A stretch of 64,000 nucleotides of DNA from Azadirachta indica. Its lineage: Eukaryota; Streptophyta; Magnoliopsida; Sapindales; Meliaceae. The stretch covers positions 3,716,481 to 3,780,480 of the forward strand of contig CM040448.1 in the NCBI GenBank assembly GCA_022749755.1, in the 5' to 3' direction. Position numbers and translations under genes: made by a program. Below the pieces are notes generated by a model. It did not search any database, was not told the origin of the DNA, and saw nothing but the letters and a program-made list of their open reading frames with translations. Shown piece by piece: positions 48,701 through 59,264 of the stretch. Position 1 is the first letter of the stretch, and every line of letters begins with the position of its first letter.

Positions 48701-49558
48701 GTCATTTCACATAAGAAAAAACCATACATTTTTCTAAATGAGAGAAAAAATTCTTAAAATTTAATAAATACATAAAAGACATTACTTTTGCATATAAAAA
48801 ACATGCATGTACATGATAATATATTTTATTGCAAGAATATGGTGGGTTGACAAACAATTATTTTAAAAATGATATTTATATTAAATTACACGAAAAGCAT
48901 TAAGCATCAACAAATATTCAGGATGACAGAACCTTTATCAATATATTATTTTATATTAAATTATAATTTAATTTTGTATATTATATCGTAAGAAGAAGAT
49001 AGTATCATCTTGGTCAATTTAAAATTAAAAAATTAAAAAATAAGGATTACAAAACCTTATAAAATTCGTGAAATTCATTGCTTACATTTTTAAAAGAAAA
49101 GTTATTACCAAATCAAAAGGAGAGATACAGTGCTACTGGAAATTGGTTGGTGCAACATAGGAGTTAGGAGATCGCAAGATGGTGGATGAGTAGGAACTCG
49201 TGGAGCGGCGGATGAGAAAGGAAGAGAAAGGGAAAGAATTAAAAATCAATTTATGGTTTGCTACTTATTGTATTTGACTTTTTCTTTTTTATAACAAGTC
49301 AAAACAACGTCATTTTGGATTTAATCAAAACGATGTCATTTTAATAACATAATTATAAAAAATGGTAAAATGGATATCCTAACGGATAACCGCAGAATAT
49401 TACCAAATATTCATATTCTATCCATATTTTATACGGATATTATATTCTCTTACCATATCCTATATATCCTATTTTTCAATTATCATATCCTATCATTCAT
49501 AATCAAATACGAATGAATATCCTCAAAAATGGTATCCATTGCCATTCCTAGCTGCAAC
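45772..49558 (-). mobile_element. hAT transposon with transposase relic
   Basis: The element is 45780-49550 (3771 bases), bounded by inverted termini TAGGGATGACAATGAATA and TAGGAATGGCAATGGATA. Target duplications are CCTGCAAT (45772-45779) and GCTGCAAC (49551-49558), six of eight matching; hAT elements make 8-base duplications. On the minus strand it encodes a BED-type zinc finger, a hAT transposase core and the hAT C-terminal dimerisation region, in frames broken by stops. It is inserted in a copy of the unrecognised gene family. Confidence 0.9.
46696..48480 (-). pseudogene. hAT transposase (RICESLEEPER-like), relic
   Basis: Read on the minus strand: a BED zinc-finger region near 48300-48440 (G-T-S-H-L-H-N-H-L-K); an open core at 47579-47139 with C-A-A-H-I-L-N-F-I-V and D-C-K-T-R-W-N-S-T-Y, both signatures of hAT transposases; and an open C-terminal stretch at 46989-46696 ending in L-D-Y-Y-L-D-E then F-D-I-L-N-W, the hATC dimerisation motif. 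The enzyme cuts at the element's inverted ends. Frameshifts and stops between these blocks make it inactive unless unseen introns join them. Confidence 0.8.
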
Positions 49559-49596
49559 TTTCTCCGCTTTATCTTCCCTTGCCAAAAAAAGACATT

Positions 49597-50035
49597 AGGC
49601 TCGAACAAAATATTCGAATCAAATCAAATCGAACTGAACTAAACTGAACCGAACCAAATAATCTGATTTGGTTCAGTTTGATTATAAAAAGAATTCAATT
49701 TTATTTGATTCTTAAACCCATTGACTCAGTTCAAATTTGATTAAAATTAAAACTTGAATAGGATTAAATATAAAATTTAATATAAATCTTTAAATTTTAT
49801 AAAAATTGTAAATAAATAAAAATTTTACATAAATTTATATAAAATAAAAAAATTATTATAAATTTTTAAAACTTTTTTCTATAATTTATTATAATTTAGG
49901 AACTTATTGAAAATATACATTAAAGTAAGAACCAAAACTAAAACTAAACTTAGAACCGAATTTTGAAGCCGAAACAAACTGAGCTGAATTAGTTTGATCT
50001 AATTCTACAATTCGGTTAAATTCGATCCCAATCCT
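49597..50035. repeat. Possible MITE rich in GAAC/GGTTC motifs
   Basis: AT-rich stretch with repeated AACTGAAC and GGTTCAGTT motifs at one end and AGAACCGAATTTTG and TTCGGTTAAATTCG at the other. Ends TAGGCTCGAA and, reversed, TAGGATTGGGATCGAA, are loosely inverted. No good target duplication. It lies between copy 1 and copy 2 of the unknown gene family. Confidence 0.35.
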
Positions 50036-50177
50036 AAAAACTAAATTATACTTCATCTTAGGAAAATCAAACCCTAACCCATTTTCCCACCTTTAAAAGG
50101 TACGATGATCTTGATTTCCAATGACTAGGGTTTAAACTTTTTGGATATTGTGCAAGTTGGCTAACTCTTTCTAGCCC

Positions 50178-50185
50178 TATATATA
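50178..50185 (+). promoter_or_regulatory. TATA box of unrecognised family copy 2
   Basis: TATATATA within CTAGCCCTATATATAC, 153 bases before the ATG. The same 16-base context occurs at the same place in copy 3 (53385-53400), which supports it as the family's core promoter. Confidence 0.6.
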
Positions 50186-50195
50186 CATTGAAAGA

Positions 50196-50325
50196 CATGC
50201 TTATTCGATCTTTACATTCTGAAAAAGCTAGCCAACACAATTACATAATACATAGAATTTTATGCTTACTCAATCATTACATTCTGAAAGAATTAGCCAA
50301 TATAATTACATAATACACAGAAACC
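50196..50325 (+). repeat. 65-base tandem duplication in the 5' leader of copy 2
   Basis: 50196-50260 and 50261-50325 repeat ATGCTTA, TTACATTCTGAAA, TAGCCAA and AATTACATAATACA in the same order. Copy 3 has only one unit, so the duplication happened in this copy. Confidence 0.7.
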
Positions 50326-50338
50326 CTATACCTCAATC

Positions 50339-51000
50339 ATGGAGAAAATCAAGATCATCATGCCTTTTGTTTACGAGGGAAGCGACGGTGGAGAAAGTAG
50401 CAGCTAGTGTTCCTCCCATTCCCGCTAAAGTAAGAACCCAACCTAAGCTAAAGGATATGGAGAGCACCATAAAAAATATTGTGAGGAAAGTGAAGCTTAA
50501 TCCGTAAGAGTTGAGAAAGATAATAGAAAGTATTAAATACTCAAAAGACTACTCTTTCTTATTCTCTGTCGATGAGCCTATTGTGGGCAAATTGCTACCT
50601 GTGAAGTATCCTACTAAAGCTTCAAAGCAGCCTGTTGCAGAGCGCAAGCCAACACTACCATTGAAGGGACAGAAGGTTCAAAACATCCTGCTGCAGAGCG
50701 TAAGATACCACCTTCCATTGAAGTATTGTACTCAACAGAAGCATGAAGGAAGAAAGAGTAGCGGAAGTCAGCACTATTCCAGATACTCAACGGAATCAAA
50801 GAGTAGAGGAAGGCATCACTATTCCAAATACTCAACAGAATCTTCAAAGTAGAACATCAAGCGGAGTTATGCTCAAGAAGGCTTGCGAGAAATTACAAGG
50901 AATGGTGTGTGGCGTAGCCGCCATGAAAGAAGGGAAGAGAAGTACGACCAACACTATGAAGGAAGACGTGGAAGATCATCAATGCATCTAAGTAGATGAA
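50339..51000 (+). pseudogene. Unrecognised gene family, copy 2 (nearly open)
   Basis: An ATG at 50339 opens M-E-K-I-K-I-I-M-P-F-V-Y-E-G; after an apparent one-base shift near 50385 the frame continues T-V-E-K-V-A-A-S-V-P-P-I-P, a charged segment with I-V-R-K-V-K-L-N-P, a single stop (TAA, 50505-50507), then S-K-D-Y-S-F-L-F-S-V-D-E-P and a repetitive region rich in Tyr, Ser, Arg and Lys (Y-S-R-Y-S-T-E-S, Y-S-K-Y-S-T-E-S). A last open piece reaches 50991. The product would be about 200 residues, basic and hydrophilic, without a signal peptide or membrane segment. I do not recognise a known domain. At least three related copies lie nearby, all damaged. It may be a lineage-specific gene or part of an unidentified mobile element. 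Confidence 0.5.
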
Positions 51001-51130
51001 AGAAGAGATCAAAGGTTAAAGAAACCTTAAGTCGATGGAGTTGAAGCTGATTAGGGAGGGACGAAGGTGGTGATGAATAAGTAAAATAATTAACTAAATG
51101 TTAAAATTAAGTTGTAGTACTCCACTAAAC

Positions 51131-53391
51131 ATGCATTACTACTAGGTTTCCGTATTGAGTTTGTAATGAATTAATGCTCCCAAGTTCATTTGTAAACGAT
51201 AATTTCTCTCTATTAATAACACATTACATATTCATATTCATTGATTTGTTTTTAAAATTAATTGATAGCTCATAACTAATTTCATTATAATTTTTTCAAA
51301 AACAATAATTATAATAAACTTTAATAAAAAATTAATTTATATTTTATTGCCTTTTGTTAATTTCATAATTTTTTTGAAATAGTTTTGTAAATATTTCTAA
51401 TAGTAGAATTTTATGAATAAGAAATGCTACATATATATAAATTCTTATTTAAACACATTCAACCAAACTAATTGACAGTATTATATTATTTTTACGTGTT
51501 TTATATTTTTATGAAAATAAAAAAAAATTAAGAGGAGAAAAATAAAATAAAATATATAGACACGTGCCAATATCTAATAGTACAATAAAACCACATTAGT
51601 ATTTTCTTAATATTATTGTTTAAATAATTATTATAAAAGGTAGTAGCCATCAATGCACTCTTGCCTGGTTTGAAAAAAGAAATTTATTTACAAATTGAAC
51701 GTATAAAATTTTTGTGGCTAATACTGTCAATTAGTTTGGATGAAATAAGAGAAATTACCTGAAAAATTGGCACATATCCTATATTTTCACTACAACAAGA
51801 GAAATTAATTTTTATAGGAGTAAAAAAAAAAAAGTTAAATATGTAAAACATATCCTATATTATTGTAACACATATATGTATATATTTTATTTTATTGCAC
51901 TCTTCTAAAAATTTGGAAATATAATACATTTGAAAATAATACAAAGTGTAAATCAATGAATTTAAATAAAAATTTATATACGTAGCATTACTTTTATTTA
52001 ATTAAATATTATAGCACATGCCAGTGTTTTTATTGTAATATAATTTTTTATTGATAAAATTTTACTTAGTAGAAACATTTACAAAATAGTTCATAAAGAT
52101 GAAAAAATTAACAAAAGGTAATAGAATATGAATTTTTTAAGGAAAGTTTATAACAATTATTGTAATTTTGTTAACAATAATAAAGAATCAAAATACCTAT
52201 CTAACATCTTATAATTTCAAAACAAGTGGTGCTATTGCCACTTTAATAAGCTCTTAAAATCACTTAATTAAATACAGCCCAGTAAATAATTTTAAAAAAT
52301 ATATAATCTCTACTTCTTTAATCATTAAATAATTGTTCTATAAATAATCTCTACTTCTTTAATCATTATATATATATAGTTTCGAGTTTTTAATTACTAA
52401 TACCAACCGTTTTCCTGATTCCTAATGCCTTTTTCTTATAATAATTTGGTCATTTAGTATTTCATTTCCACTAAGAAAATATCTTCGTAGACATTGTTGC
52501 AATTACTACTCTAATCCTACACTAGCTAGAAATAGATAATTTTATGTGTGGTAATAATTTTAATATGAAAATTAATGTTAAATAAAATTTAAAAGGGTTT
52601 TTGGAATATTATTAGGAAAAGCCTAGATTTTTTTAAAAAAATATTGATTTATTAATTGTATATTACAAAATTTTATCGTGCTAAATATTGGTGATAGCTC
52701 CTGTAAATTTCACTTTTCTACTTACGTAGCTAAAATATGTATAGCATGAATTATTAGAAAGGAACAGATAAATAGTTTTTAAAATCCAATAACTAATCCC
52801 TTGTCCATGTGACTATTTGTCAATTTTCAGACAGGAATTATCAATTAATAAATGCTTATTATTATGTTTTGTGTAATGAATAATAATAAGCACACGCAGT
52901 TGCTTGCAATACAATCAAGGAAACCTCCAGTTTTGCCTAGAGAAAGAATTAGAAATCACTTAATATTGTAAAACCGTTATTTGTTAAAAGAAAAAACCTC
53001 TGGTCATTAAAGAATAGTTGACAAGATAAAGTTTGTAAAATATGACTAATAAATAAAAATTTTTGTGACAAATTAAAAAATCTACTGAACTATTTTTAAG
53101 TTTCAAAATTTTTAATATTATTTCAAAAAACCTTTTTAATTTAATTGTTTCAGTAATTAATTTGAAGACTGAAATTATCAATACATAAAATTATGGCTTT
53201 CAGTAAGTTAAATTAGAATAATAATTCTGTAGAATACTTTGGAAGCAATTTAAATATTTGTTGAAGAATAACTTGAGAATCAAATTAGTACAAGGAAATT
53301 CAAAGGCATTGGGAAACCAAATTACAAAAGGGAAATTTAAAAGCACTAAGAAACTCATTGGTGTTAGCTAGGCATTAAAAACTTCTAGCCC
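51131..53391. other. AT-rich; first 1.2 kb is a segmental duplication
   Basis: Bases 51131-52330 match 42262-43440 in order, downstream of two copies of the unrecognised family. The remainder to 53391 shows no gene or repeat I can name. Confidence 0.5.
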
Positions 53392-53399
53392 TATATATA
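53392..53399 (+). promoter_or_regulatory. TATA box of unrecognised family copy 3
   Basis: TATATATA in CTAGCCCTATATATAC, as in copy 2. Confidence 0.55.
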
Positions 53400-53459
53400 C
53401 TACGAAAAGCATGAACTATTACATTTTGAAAGAGTTAGCCAACACAATTACACAATACA

Positions 53460-53810
53460 CAGAAACCTTAAATCCTAATCATAATAAAGATCAAGATCGT
53501 CATACCTTCTGTTATAAGGGAAAAGAAGGTAGAAAGCAGCAGTTAATGTTCCTCCCATTCCCACTGAACCAAGAACCCAACCTAAGCTGAAGAAAATAAA
53601 GGGTACCATGAAGAAATTCTGAGAGTAAAGTGAAGCTTAACCTAAAAGAGTTGAGGGAGAAAATACAAAGTATCAAGTACTAAAGACAGTACTCTTTATT
53701 ATTCTGTGTCGATGATGAGTCTGTTGTGCACAAGTCACCATCAATGAAGTACCCAACCGAATCTTTAAACCAACTTGTTGCAGAGCACAGGTAATACCAC
53801 CCATTTATAG
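53460..53810 (+). pseudogene. Unrecognised gene family, copy 3 (relic)
   Basis: Matches copy 2 from the AGATCAAGATC stretch through TCCTCCCATTCCC, AGAACCCAACCTAAGCTGAAG and GTGAAGCTTAA to GTTGCAGAGCACAG. The ATG is lost (ATA), and there are several frameshifts and stops. Homology ends near 53810. Its leader has a single unit of the sequence duplicated in copy 2. Confidence 0.6.
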
Positions 53811-54893
53811 GTATTGAAAGATTAGAAATTGTTAAGATTTGATCTTTGGATTTGAGATTAATTTGATTTTATAGAATAAAATTGAAAATCTTAAGTTTAA
53901 GAATTAAAGATTAAGAAATTAGGATTTTATTCATTTGATTTTTAAATTTTAAGTTTTAAATTTAAGAAGCATAGAAAATTTTGATTTTTGAATGCAAACA
54001 TTTGGGTATATATAGGAGCTAGCACTTCTCTTCCCCTTATTATATTTGTTTCTTTCAATATCTAGTTTCTACTTATTTTTAGTGCTTCTTGGAGAAAATA
54101 TTCCGAGTTTTTATTTGTTCTTAGAGTATAGGTGATATTCTGGGTAAACATAGAAGTAAATAGAGTTTTGTTACAATTCAAGATAAGTAAATTTGAGTAC
54201 AACATATTTTCATACTTTTTAAAATGATTATGAAAACTTATTAGGTGAGCATGTGAATGATTTTATGAAATATTTTTTTAACAAAATTATTTTTTTTTAG
54301 ATTTTTAAATTGTCTACAAATAATTTGCTAATTGTTTATAGCATTAAATTATCTATATGAAATATAAATCAATTTTTTATTGATTATTTGTACATAAAAG
54401 TATGTTTGTATTAAAAATTTTTACTCATTCCATAAATACAATTATTTTTACTATTCTATTACGATTATTATTATCGTTTTATGATGATTATTATATTGTT
54501 CTGTTACAGTTGTTACTATTTCATCATTAATTGACTGGCCAAGTTAAAATTGTGCATATATTGATTGATAATTGAATTTCAAAAATATTTCTTACAGTTT
54601 TAGTCTTATCTATATGACATGAGTGGATGTTATTGAATCAAATAGATTTTTGTAATCATGCTTACATGTTTTTGAAATGTGTTAGAAGTAATTGTATAAG
54701 TAAATGTTTAAAAATTATAAGTGTTATGCCCAAATCTATTTTTTGATCATGATTTGATGGCTTATTCTTCACCATTAATATTTTGTAGATTGAAGTTTTG
54801 AATAGTTAAATTGTGAGCTAATAAAGATTTTTTGTTAAACTTAGACTATTAAAAGTATTGAGGTTAGTATAAAGTTAAAATTTGAGTTGTATT
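53811..54893. other. Intergenic, AT-rich
   Basis: No gene or repeat that I can support. Confidence 0.45.
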
Positions 54894-55294
54894 TGTTGAA
54901 AGGGTCAAAACTCTTCGCGTAGATTCTGAAAAATGATCTTAGTCTTCAGCATTTCTTTATTTGTTAAAGTAATGGTCTAAGGAGTGGAGTAGTGGTTTCT
55001 ATTTCTTTGCTTTTATCCGTTAATATTTACCTATAAAAAGGCTTTATGATTAATGAATAAAAAGTCAATTGCAGTACTTTTTACATTTGATACCTCTACT
55101 GCCTTTGTCTTTTTCTATTATATATTGTGTAACAATGGTATCTCAGCCACGGGAGAAACAAAAGAAAAAGTGAGGTGGAGTTGGTGTGACATGAGAAAGA
55201 GTGAAAGCTGTAGAGTTGGTAAGAAAAGTGTGACATGAGAAAGAGTGAAAGCTGTAGCTTTCTTTCTTCTTTTATAATCTTGTGTAAGTAAAAG

Positions 55295-56200
55295 TTGAAT
55301 AAGGCATCAGAAAATTTCGTTCAACCCGCCATTCTTCGCTTTGATGGTCACTATGACCATTGGAGCATGCTGATGGAGAATTTTTAAGGTCCAAAGAATA
55401 TTGGCAAGTTATTGATTCTAGAGTAGTAGAACTAGCACCTAGAATCGTGGTGACAGAGGCATAGATGACAGAACTAGAAGGACTGAAGTTAAAGGATTTG
55501 ATGCCAAAGAGCTAGCTCTTCCAGGCAATTGATCGTTCTATCTTGGACACTATTCTCAACATAGAAACCTCCAAGTAGATTTGGGATTTTATAAAGAGGA
55601 AATTCCGGGAATCAACAAAGGCAAACAAACAACAACTTCAAGCACTTCGTAATCAGTCTAAAATAGTACATATGAAGTTAGGTGAGACAATAGATAATTT
55701 TCTTTCTAATGGTAATTGTTAACAAGATGTGAGTCTATGAGGAGAGAATAAAAGATATGACTGTGGTTGAGAAAATTCGCAGACCGTTGACACTGAAATT
55801 CAATTATGTGGTTTGTTCAAATGAAGAATCTAAAGATCTTGATATTCTTTCAATTGATGAACTACATGGCTTATTATTTTCCAACAAGATAAAGAAAAGC
55901 AAGCATTGCAAGTCTCGACCAACAATTCGTCCTTGACACTACTTAGATCAATAGAGGAAGAGGAAGAAATTGAGGTAAAGGCAGAGATAGAGGAAGAGGA
56001 TGCAATTACCGTAGTTAACAATAAAAAATTGAAGATATCCAGGTCCATGATTCTCAATGGAGAGGAAGAGGTCGAGGTAGTCACCATTCCACAACTTACA
56101 GACACAAGTCAGAAGACAAATCCAATAATGAGTGCTTTAGGTGCCACAAATATGGCCACCATTAATCTGAATGTTGAACTAATTTGAATAAATAATGTGG
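55295..56200 (+). pseudogene. Copia gag (relic)
   Basis: F-D-G-H-Y-D-H-W near 55340 is the start signature of copia gag (Y-x-x-W). The central UBN2-like helical region follows (W-D-F-I-K-R-K-F near 55585; Q-L-Q-A-L-R-N near 55635). A zinc knuckle C-F-R-C-H-K-Y-G-H, then C after a stop, lies at 56132-56175. In the original frame there are stops near 55388, 55462 and 55577. A glutamate-rich insert at 55950-56000 precedes the knuckle. Confidence 0.75.
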
Positions 56201-56261
56201 TCAAAAATCTAACTTATCAGAAAAATAGGAAGAAGATGTCTCGCTCTTAATGGCGTGCTAT

Positions 56262-56926
56262 GATAAGAAGGAAGTTCACGAAAATATGTGGTATATAGAC
56301 ACGGGTTGTAGCATTCATATGTTTAATGACAAGTCTTTATTCTTAAAGCCAGATGAATCCTTTCGAAATATTGTAAAGATTGGAGATAACTCTATATTTT
56401 CTGTTATAGGCAAAGGAAATGTAGCAATCATAACCAAAGAAAATTCTGCTTAGAATATTTCTAATGTTTTCTTTGTTCCAAATTTAGAAACAAATTTGCT
56501 TAACATCGGACAACTACAAGAGAGAAGATATGAGATTTTAGGAGTATGCCAAATTCAAGGTTCAAAGAAAAGCCTCATTGCTGAAGTAAACATGACTACC
56601 AACCATATATTTCTTGTATCTTCATACTACTATTAGTTTGTGCTTTTCTGCTAAGATGAAGGAAGTTGCATGGCTTTAGCATTTTTGCTATGGACATCTG
56701 AACTTTGGTGGACTCAAGACGTCAGAGCAGAAAAATATGGTGACTAGCCTTCCTCAAATTGAATGCCCTCGACAAGTTTATGAAGAATGTGTTGTTAGTA
56801 AACAACTCCGCAACAAATTTCCACATGGAAAATTATAGAGAGCAAAGCAGCCATTAGAGTTAGTGCATTTAGTCTTTGTAGCCCAATAAATCTATCTTCC
56901 AATGGAGGAAAAAAATACATAATTAC
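56262..56926 (+). pseudogene. Copia protease and start of integrase (relic)
   Basis: The protease motif W-Y-I-D-T-G-C-S-I-H-M (catalytic D-T-G intact, near 56290) is followed by the N-V-F-F-V-P-N-L-E-T-N-L-L segment typical of copia. After it come the integrase zinc-binding histidines (H-F-C-Y-G-H-L near 56680) and the C-x2-C-like stretch, then S-S-N-G-G-K-K-Y-I-I at the start of the integrase core, where the element ends. Stops at about 56451 and 56635 and frameshifts are present. Confidence 0.75.
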
Positions 56927-57040
56927 CATGGATACTGTTTCCGGGCTGATCTTTGTCGCGTTGCTCACGTATCTTCTGTTGTATAAATCTCCTCCATGGT
57001 TTAACCAGTTTTGCTTTGCTTTATCTCTTTCAGCAACCCA
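56927..57040 (-). pseudogene. Polyvinylalcohol dehydrogenase-like gene, N-terminal exon (isolated)
   Basis: Minus-strand exon of exactly 38 codons, in frame without stops, with an intact AG acceptor (TTTATTTCAG before 57040) and GT donor (GTAATT after 56927). It encodes W-V-A-E-R-D-K, then N-W-L-N-H-G-G-D-L-Y-N-R-R-Y and K-I-S-P-E-T-V-S, the start of the beta-propeller of plant polyvinylalcohol dehydrogenase-like (PQQ-type) proteins. No further exons lie downstream on the minus strand: at 56926 it abuts the copia fragment. Its intact splice sites suggest recent decay or capture. Confidence 0.7.
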
Positions 57041-57072
57041 CTGAAATAAACCAATTGAAACGTCACAAAATT

Positions 57073-57106
<34 letters not shown>

Positions 57107-58693
57107 TAAAAGCGATTATTTGCTAAAGAATTAGGACAAAGAATTTTTTTAATAAATTATTTATAATAGTGAAACAAACTTAAACTATGTAGTTTCGATG
57201 AGAGACGGTGCCAAGATCTTTCAATATTAAAATTTGTAAAAATGATAGTTTTTGTTTGTTGCAGATGTTTGCAACTTTAAACTCCAAATTTAGCATGAAT
57301 AGCACAAAATTGTAGCATTTTTAATGTTGTGCAAATCATGAAATTTCAGTCGCCAAGCATGTCGAGGAGGGGTAATTTCAGAATTAAAATGGAAAAGTAA
57401 ACAGTTTTGTCCTTTCACACCTTATTTTATCTTAAAACACTTTGAAAAAAAAGGGAGTTAGTTTTGTGCTAAAACACTTTTAAAGGGACCCTATCTAGAT
57501 TTTTTTTAAAGGAAAAAAAGTTTAGCTTTTTGCAAGAACATTTTAAATTTGTCTAAGAACATCCTTAAAAGAAAGAGTCAATTTGTCCTATAAAATCTTA
57601 TTTTGTCATATGACACTTTTTTCTCGAAATAGAATTAGATAATATTGGTAGTTTGTACATGTAATATGTAATATTTTAAAAAAAAAAAAATTAGGTAGTT
57701 AAAGAAAGAAAAAAATGGAAGGGGTATGAGAGAAAAAAATGAGAAGACTGTGAGATAAAAGAGAAAAACTTCTGATAGCGACTCAATCAAAACTTCCAGT
57801 AGATATTCAATATACTATACTATTCTTTATTTTATATTTTTTGATATCCATCGTTTAAATTTTATAACTGTTTATTTTATCAATTTTTGTTTTTGAGAGA
57901 AATTATTCTGCTCTTAATTTTTTCGACACAAACATTATAAATTGAAGATTATAATAAAATTATAAATCATGTGGAAATTAAGAATGGTCTTATCTTTTGG
58001 TCACCTATAATGACACACAATTTTAGATCATTTTTTTTTGTTAATTGGAAATTATATGAATAATTTATGGCTGATATTAAAATAACGTGAAAATATTCTA
58101 AATTAATTAGAAATGATGTACTTTAACGTATATGCGAATTTCGCCAATTATTCAAACGTTAGTCATTTTAATTTCGGAGATTTTATTCCCTAAAGTCTTT
58201 AGCTCGGACATAGGTTAATGTAGAAATACCTTATTATAGGAACCATGCAGAGTATATATATTAATATGTATATTTGATATGGACCTTATTAGGCCATATG
58301 AAAATGCAAGTCTAGACTCGTTTTCTCCAGGTCAAGGCAATAACAGTAAGTTAAGATCCAACAAGTAATGGTTTGCAGTACAAAATACCGCTGTTCATAT
58401 ATTGCGTAATCGCTTGCTTTGCTTCCTGCAGAATTATATTAAACTTAATTTAATGAAATAAAGATAATAATTAATTTGACTATTAAGAGTATCTATTTTA
58501 GTATATATTAAGAGCTAGTTTATGTTGATGAGTGTGGAAGCAAGACAGTGCTTTCAAACTTAAATAGAAATATATCAATATCAAATATACATAGCCTTAT
58601 TTAATGCGTTAATTATTCATCCTGCCTAACACAAGAGATATTGGCAAACATTTATATATATGGTAAATACGCAGTCCTTATAGAAGACAGCAA
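57041..58693. other. Intergenic, with an (AAT)n microsatellite
   Basis: An AAT repeat runs from about 57073 to 57105. A stretch at 58378-58432, on the minus strand, could be a short decayed exon after CTGCAG but is too short to assign. Confidence 0.4.
57073..57105. repeat. (AAT)n microsatellite
   Basis: About 11 uninterrupted AAT units. Confidence 0.9.
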
Positions 58694-58882
58694 TTATTCT
58701 ATGTTGCAATGGAATGGATCACTTTCGGCTGATGACAAACAGAAGGCAGAGAGTGAAGTTCCACCAATGAATTGATTATTAGCAGATCCAGCATTAACAG
58801 TATATCCATTACCGAGAAATATGCAACCATCACTCACTAACATCCCACCATAAACTGTAGCTCCAGTCTCAGATTTCACCAA
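58694..58882 (-). pseudogene. Polyvinylalcohol dehydrogenase-like gene, C-terminal exon (isolated)
   Basis: A 62-codon minus-strand stretch encoding S-E-T-G-A-T-V-Y-G-G-M-L-V-S and D-G-C-I-F-L-G-N-G-Y, then G-G-T-S-L-S-A-F-C, which is the last blade of plant polyvinylalcohol dehydrogenase-like proteins, plus a short tail before a TAA at 58694. It lies upstream, in the transcription direction, of the N-terminal exon at 56927-57040, so the two come from two neighbouring copies rather than one gene. Confidence 0.65.
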
Positions 58883-59126
58883 TTTGAGTCAATGAGTAAA
58901 ATTTCTATATTGTGAGAGAAAAATGTCAAAAAGTCTCACATGTACTATTCTGAACTCTATATCTCTAAATTTGATCAAACTCAAATTTAATGTAAGCATC
59001 AAATTCTAAAGTATATCATATTTGTATTACTTTCATTATGTAGACATTGTCATTTATCACAATGCAAATTATTTCTTTCGAAAAGTTGAATGTGTTTCAC
59101 ATTTATCTTATTTTCAGTATGTTATA

Positions 59127-59264
59127 CACTTTGGAGACCAGTTTGTGGAACCCATATTCATCAATTACTCAACCAAGCTTGAAGAGAATATTGGCTCTCT
59201 CTTCGATGCGCAAATCCATGACAAGATTGAATTACTTATCCTACTCAAGCGCAATATCAACTAA
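59127..59264 (+). pseudogene. SABATH exon 3 tail relic F (D-type)
   Basis: Encodes H-F-G-D-Q-F-V-E-P-I-F and S-T-K-L-E-E-N-I-G-S to L-L-K-R-N-I-N-stop, nearly identical to the end of gene D (E-H-F-G-D-Q-F-V-E-P-I-F and so on). The homology begins abruptly at 59127 and continues into the 3' flank. It is a dispersed fragment about 31 kb from D. Confidence 0.85.

Larger units (their letters stand above)
54894..56926 (+). mobile_element. Ty1/copia retrotransposon, 3'-truncated
   Basis: Probable left LTR 54894-55134 (starts TGTTGA, ends GTAACA, TATAAAA at 55032-55038), then a primer-binding site TGGTATCTCAGC (55136-55147, ten of twelve bases of the tRNA-Met site), gag, protease and the beginning of integrase. 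The sequence stops being copia-like at about 56926, inside the integrase core, and an exon of an unrelated gene begins on the other strand. No reverse transcriptase or right LTR is present. The LTR start is the least certain point. Confidence 0.75.

Noticed and set aside
56927..56990. + strand reading L-I-F-V-A-L-L-T-Y-L-L-L-Y as a membrane segment
   Set aside because: The complement is a better exon with splice sites and a recognised PQQ-type protein motif.
58378..58432. Possible exon after CTGCAG on the minus strand
   Set aside because: Too short, no donor, and no match to the polyvinylalcohol dehydrogenase-like protein that I recognise.
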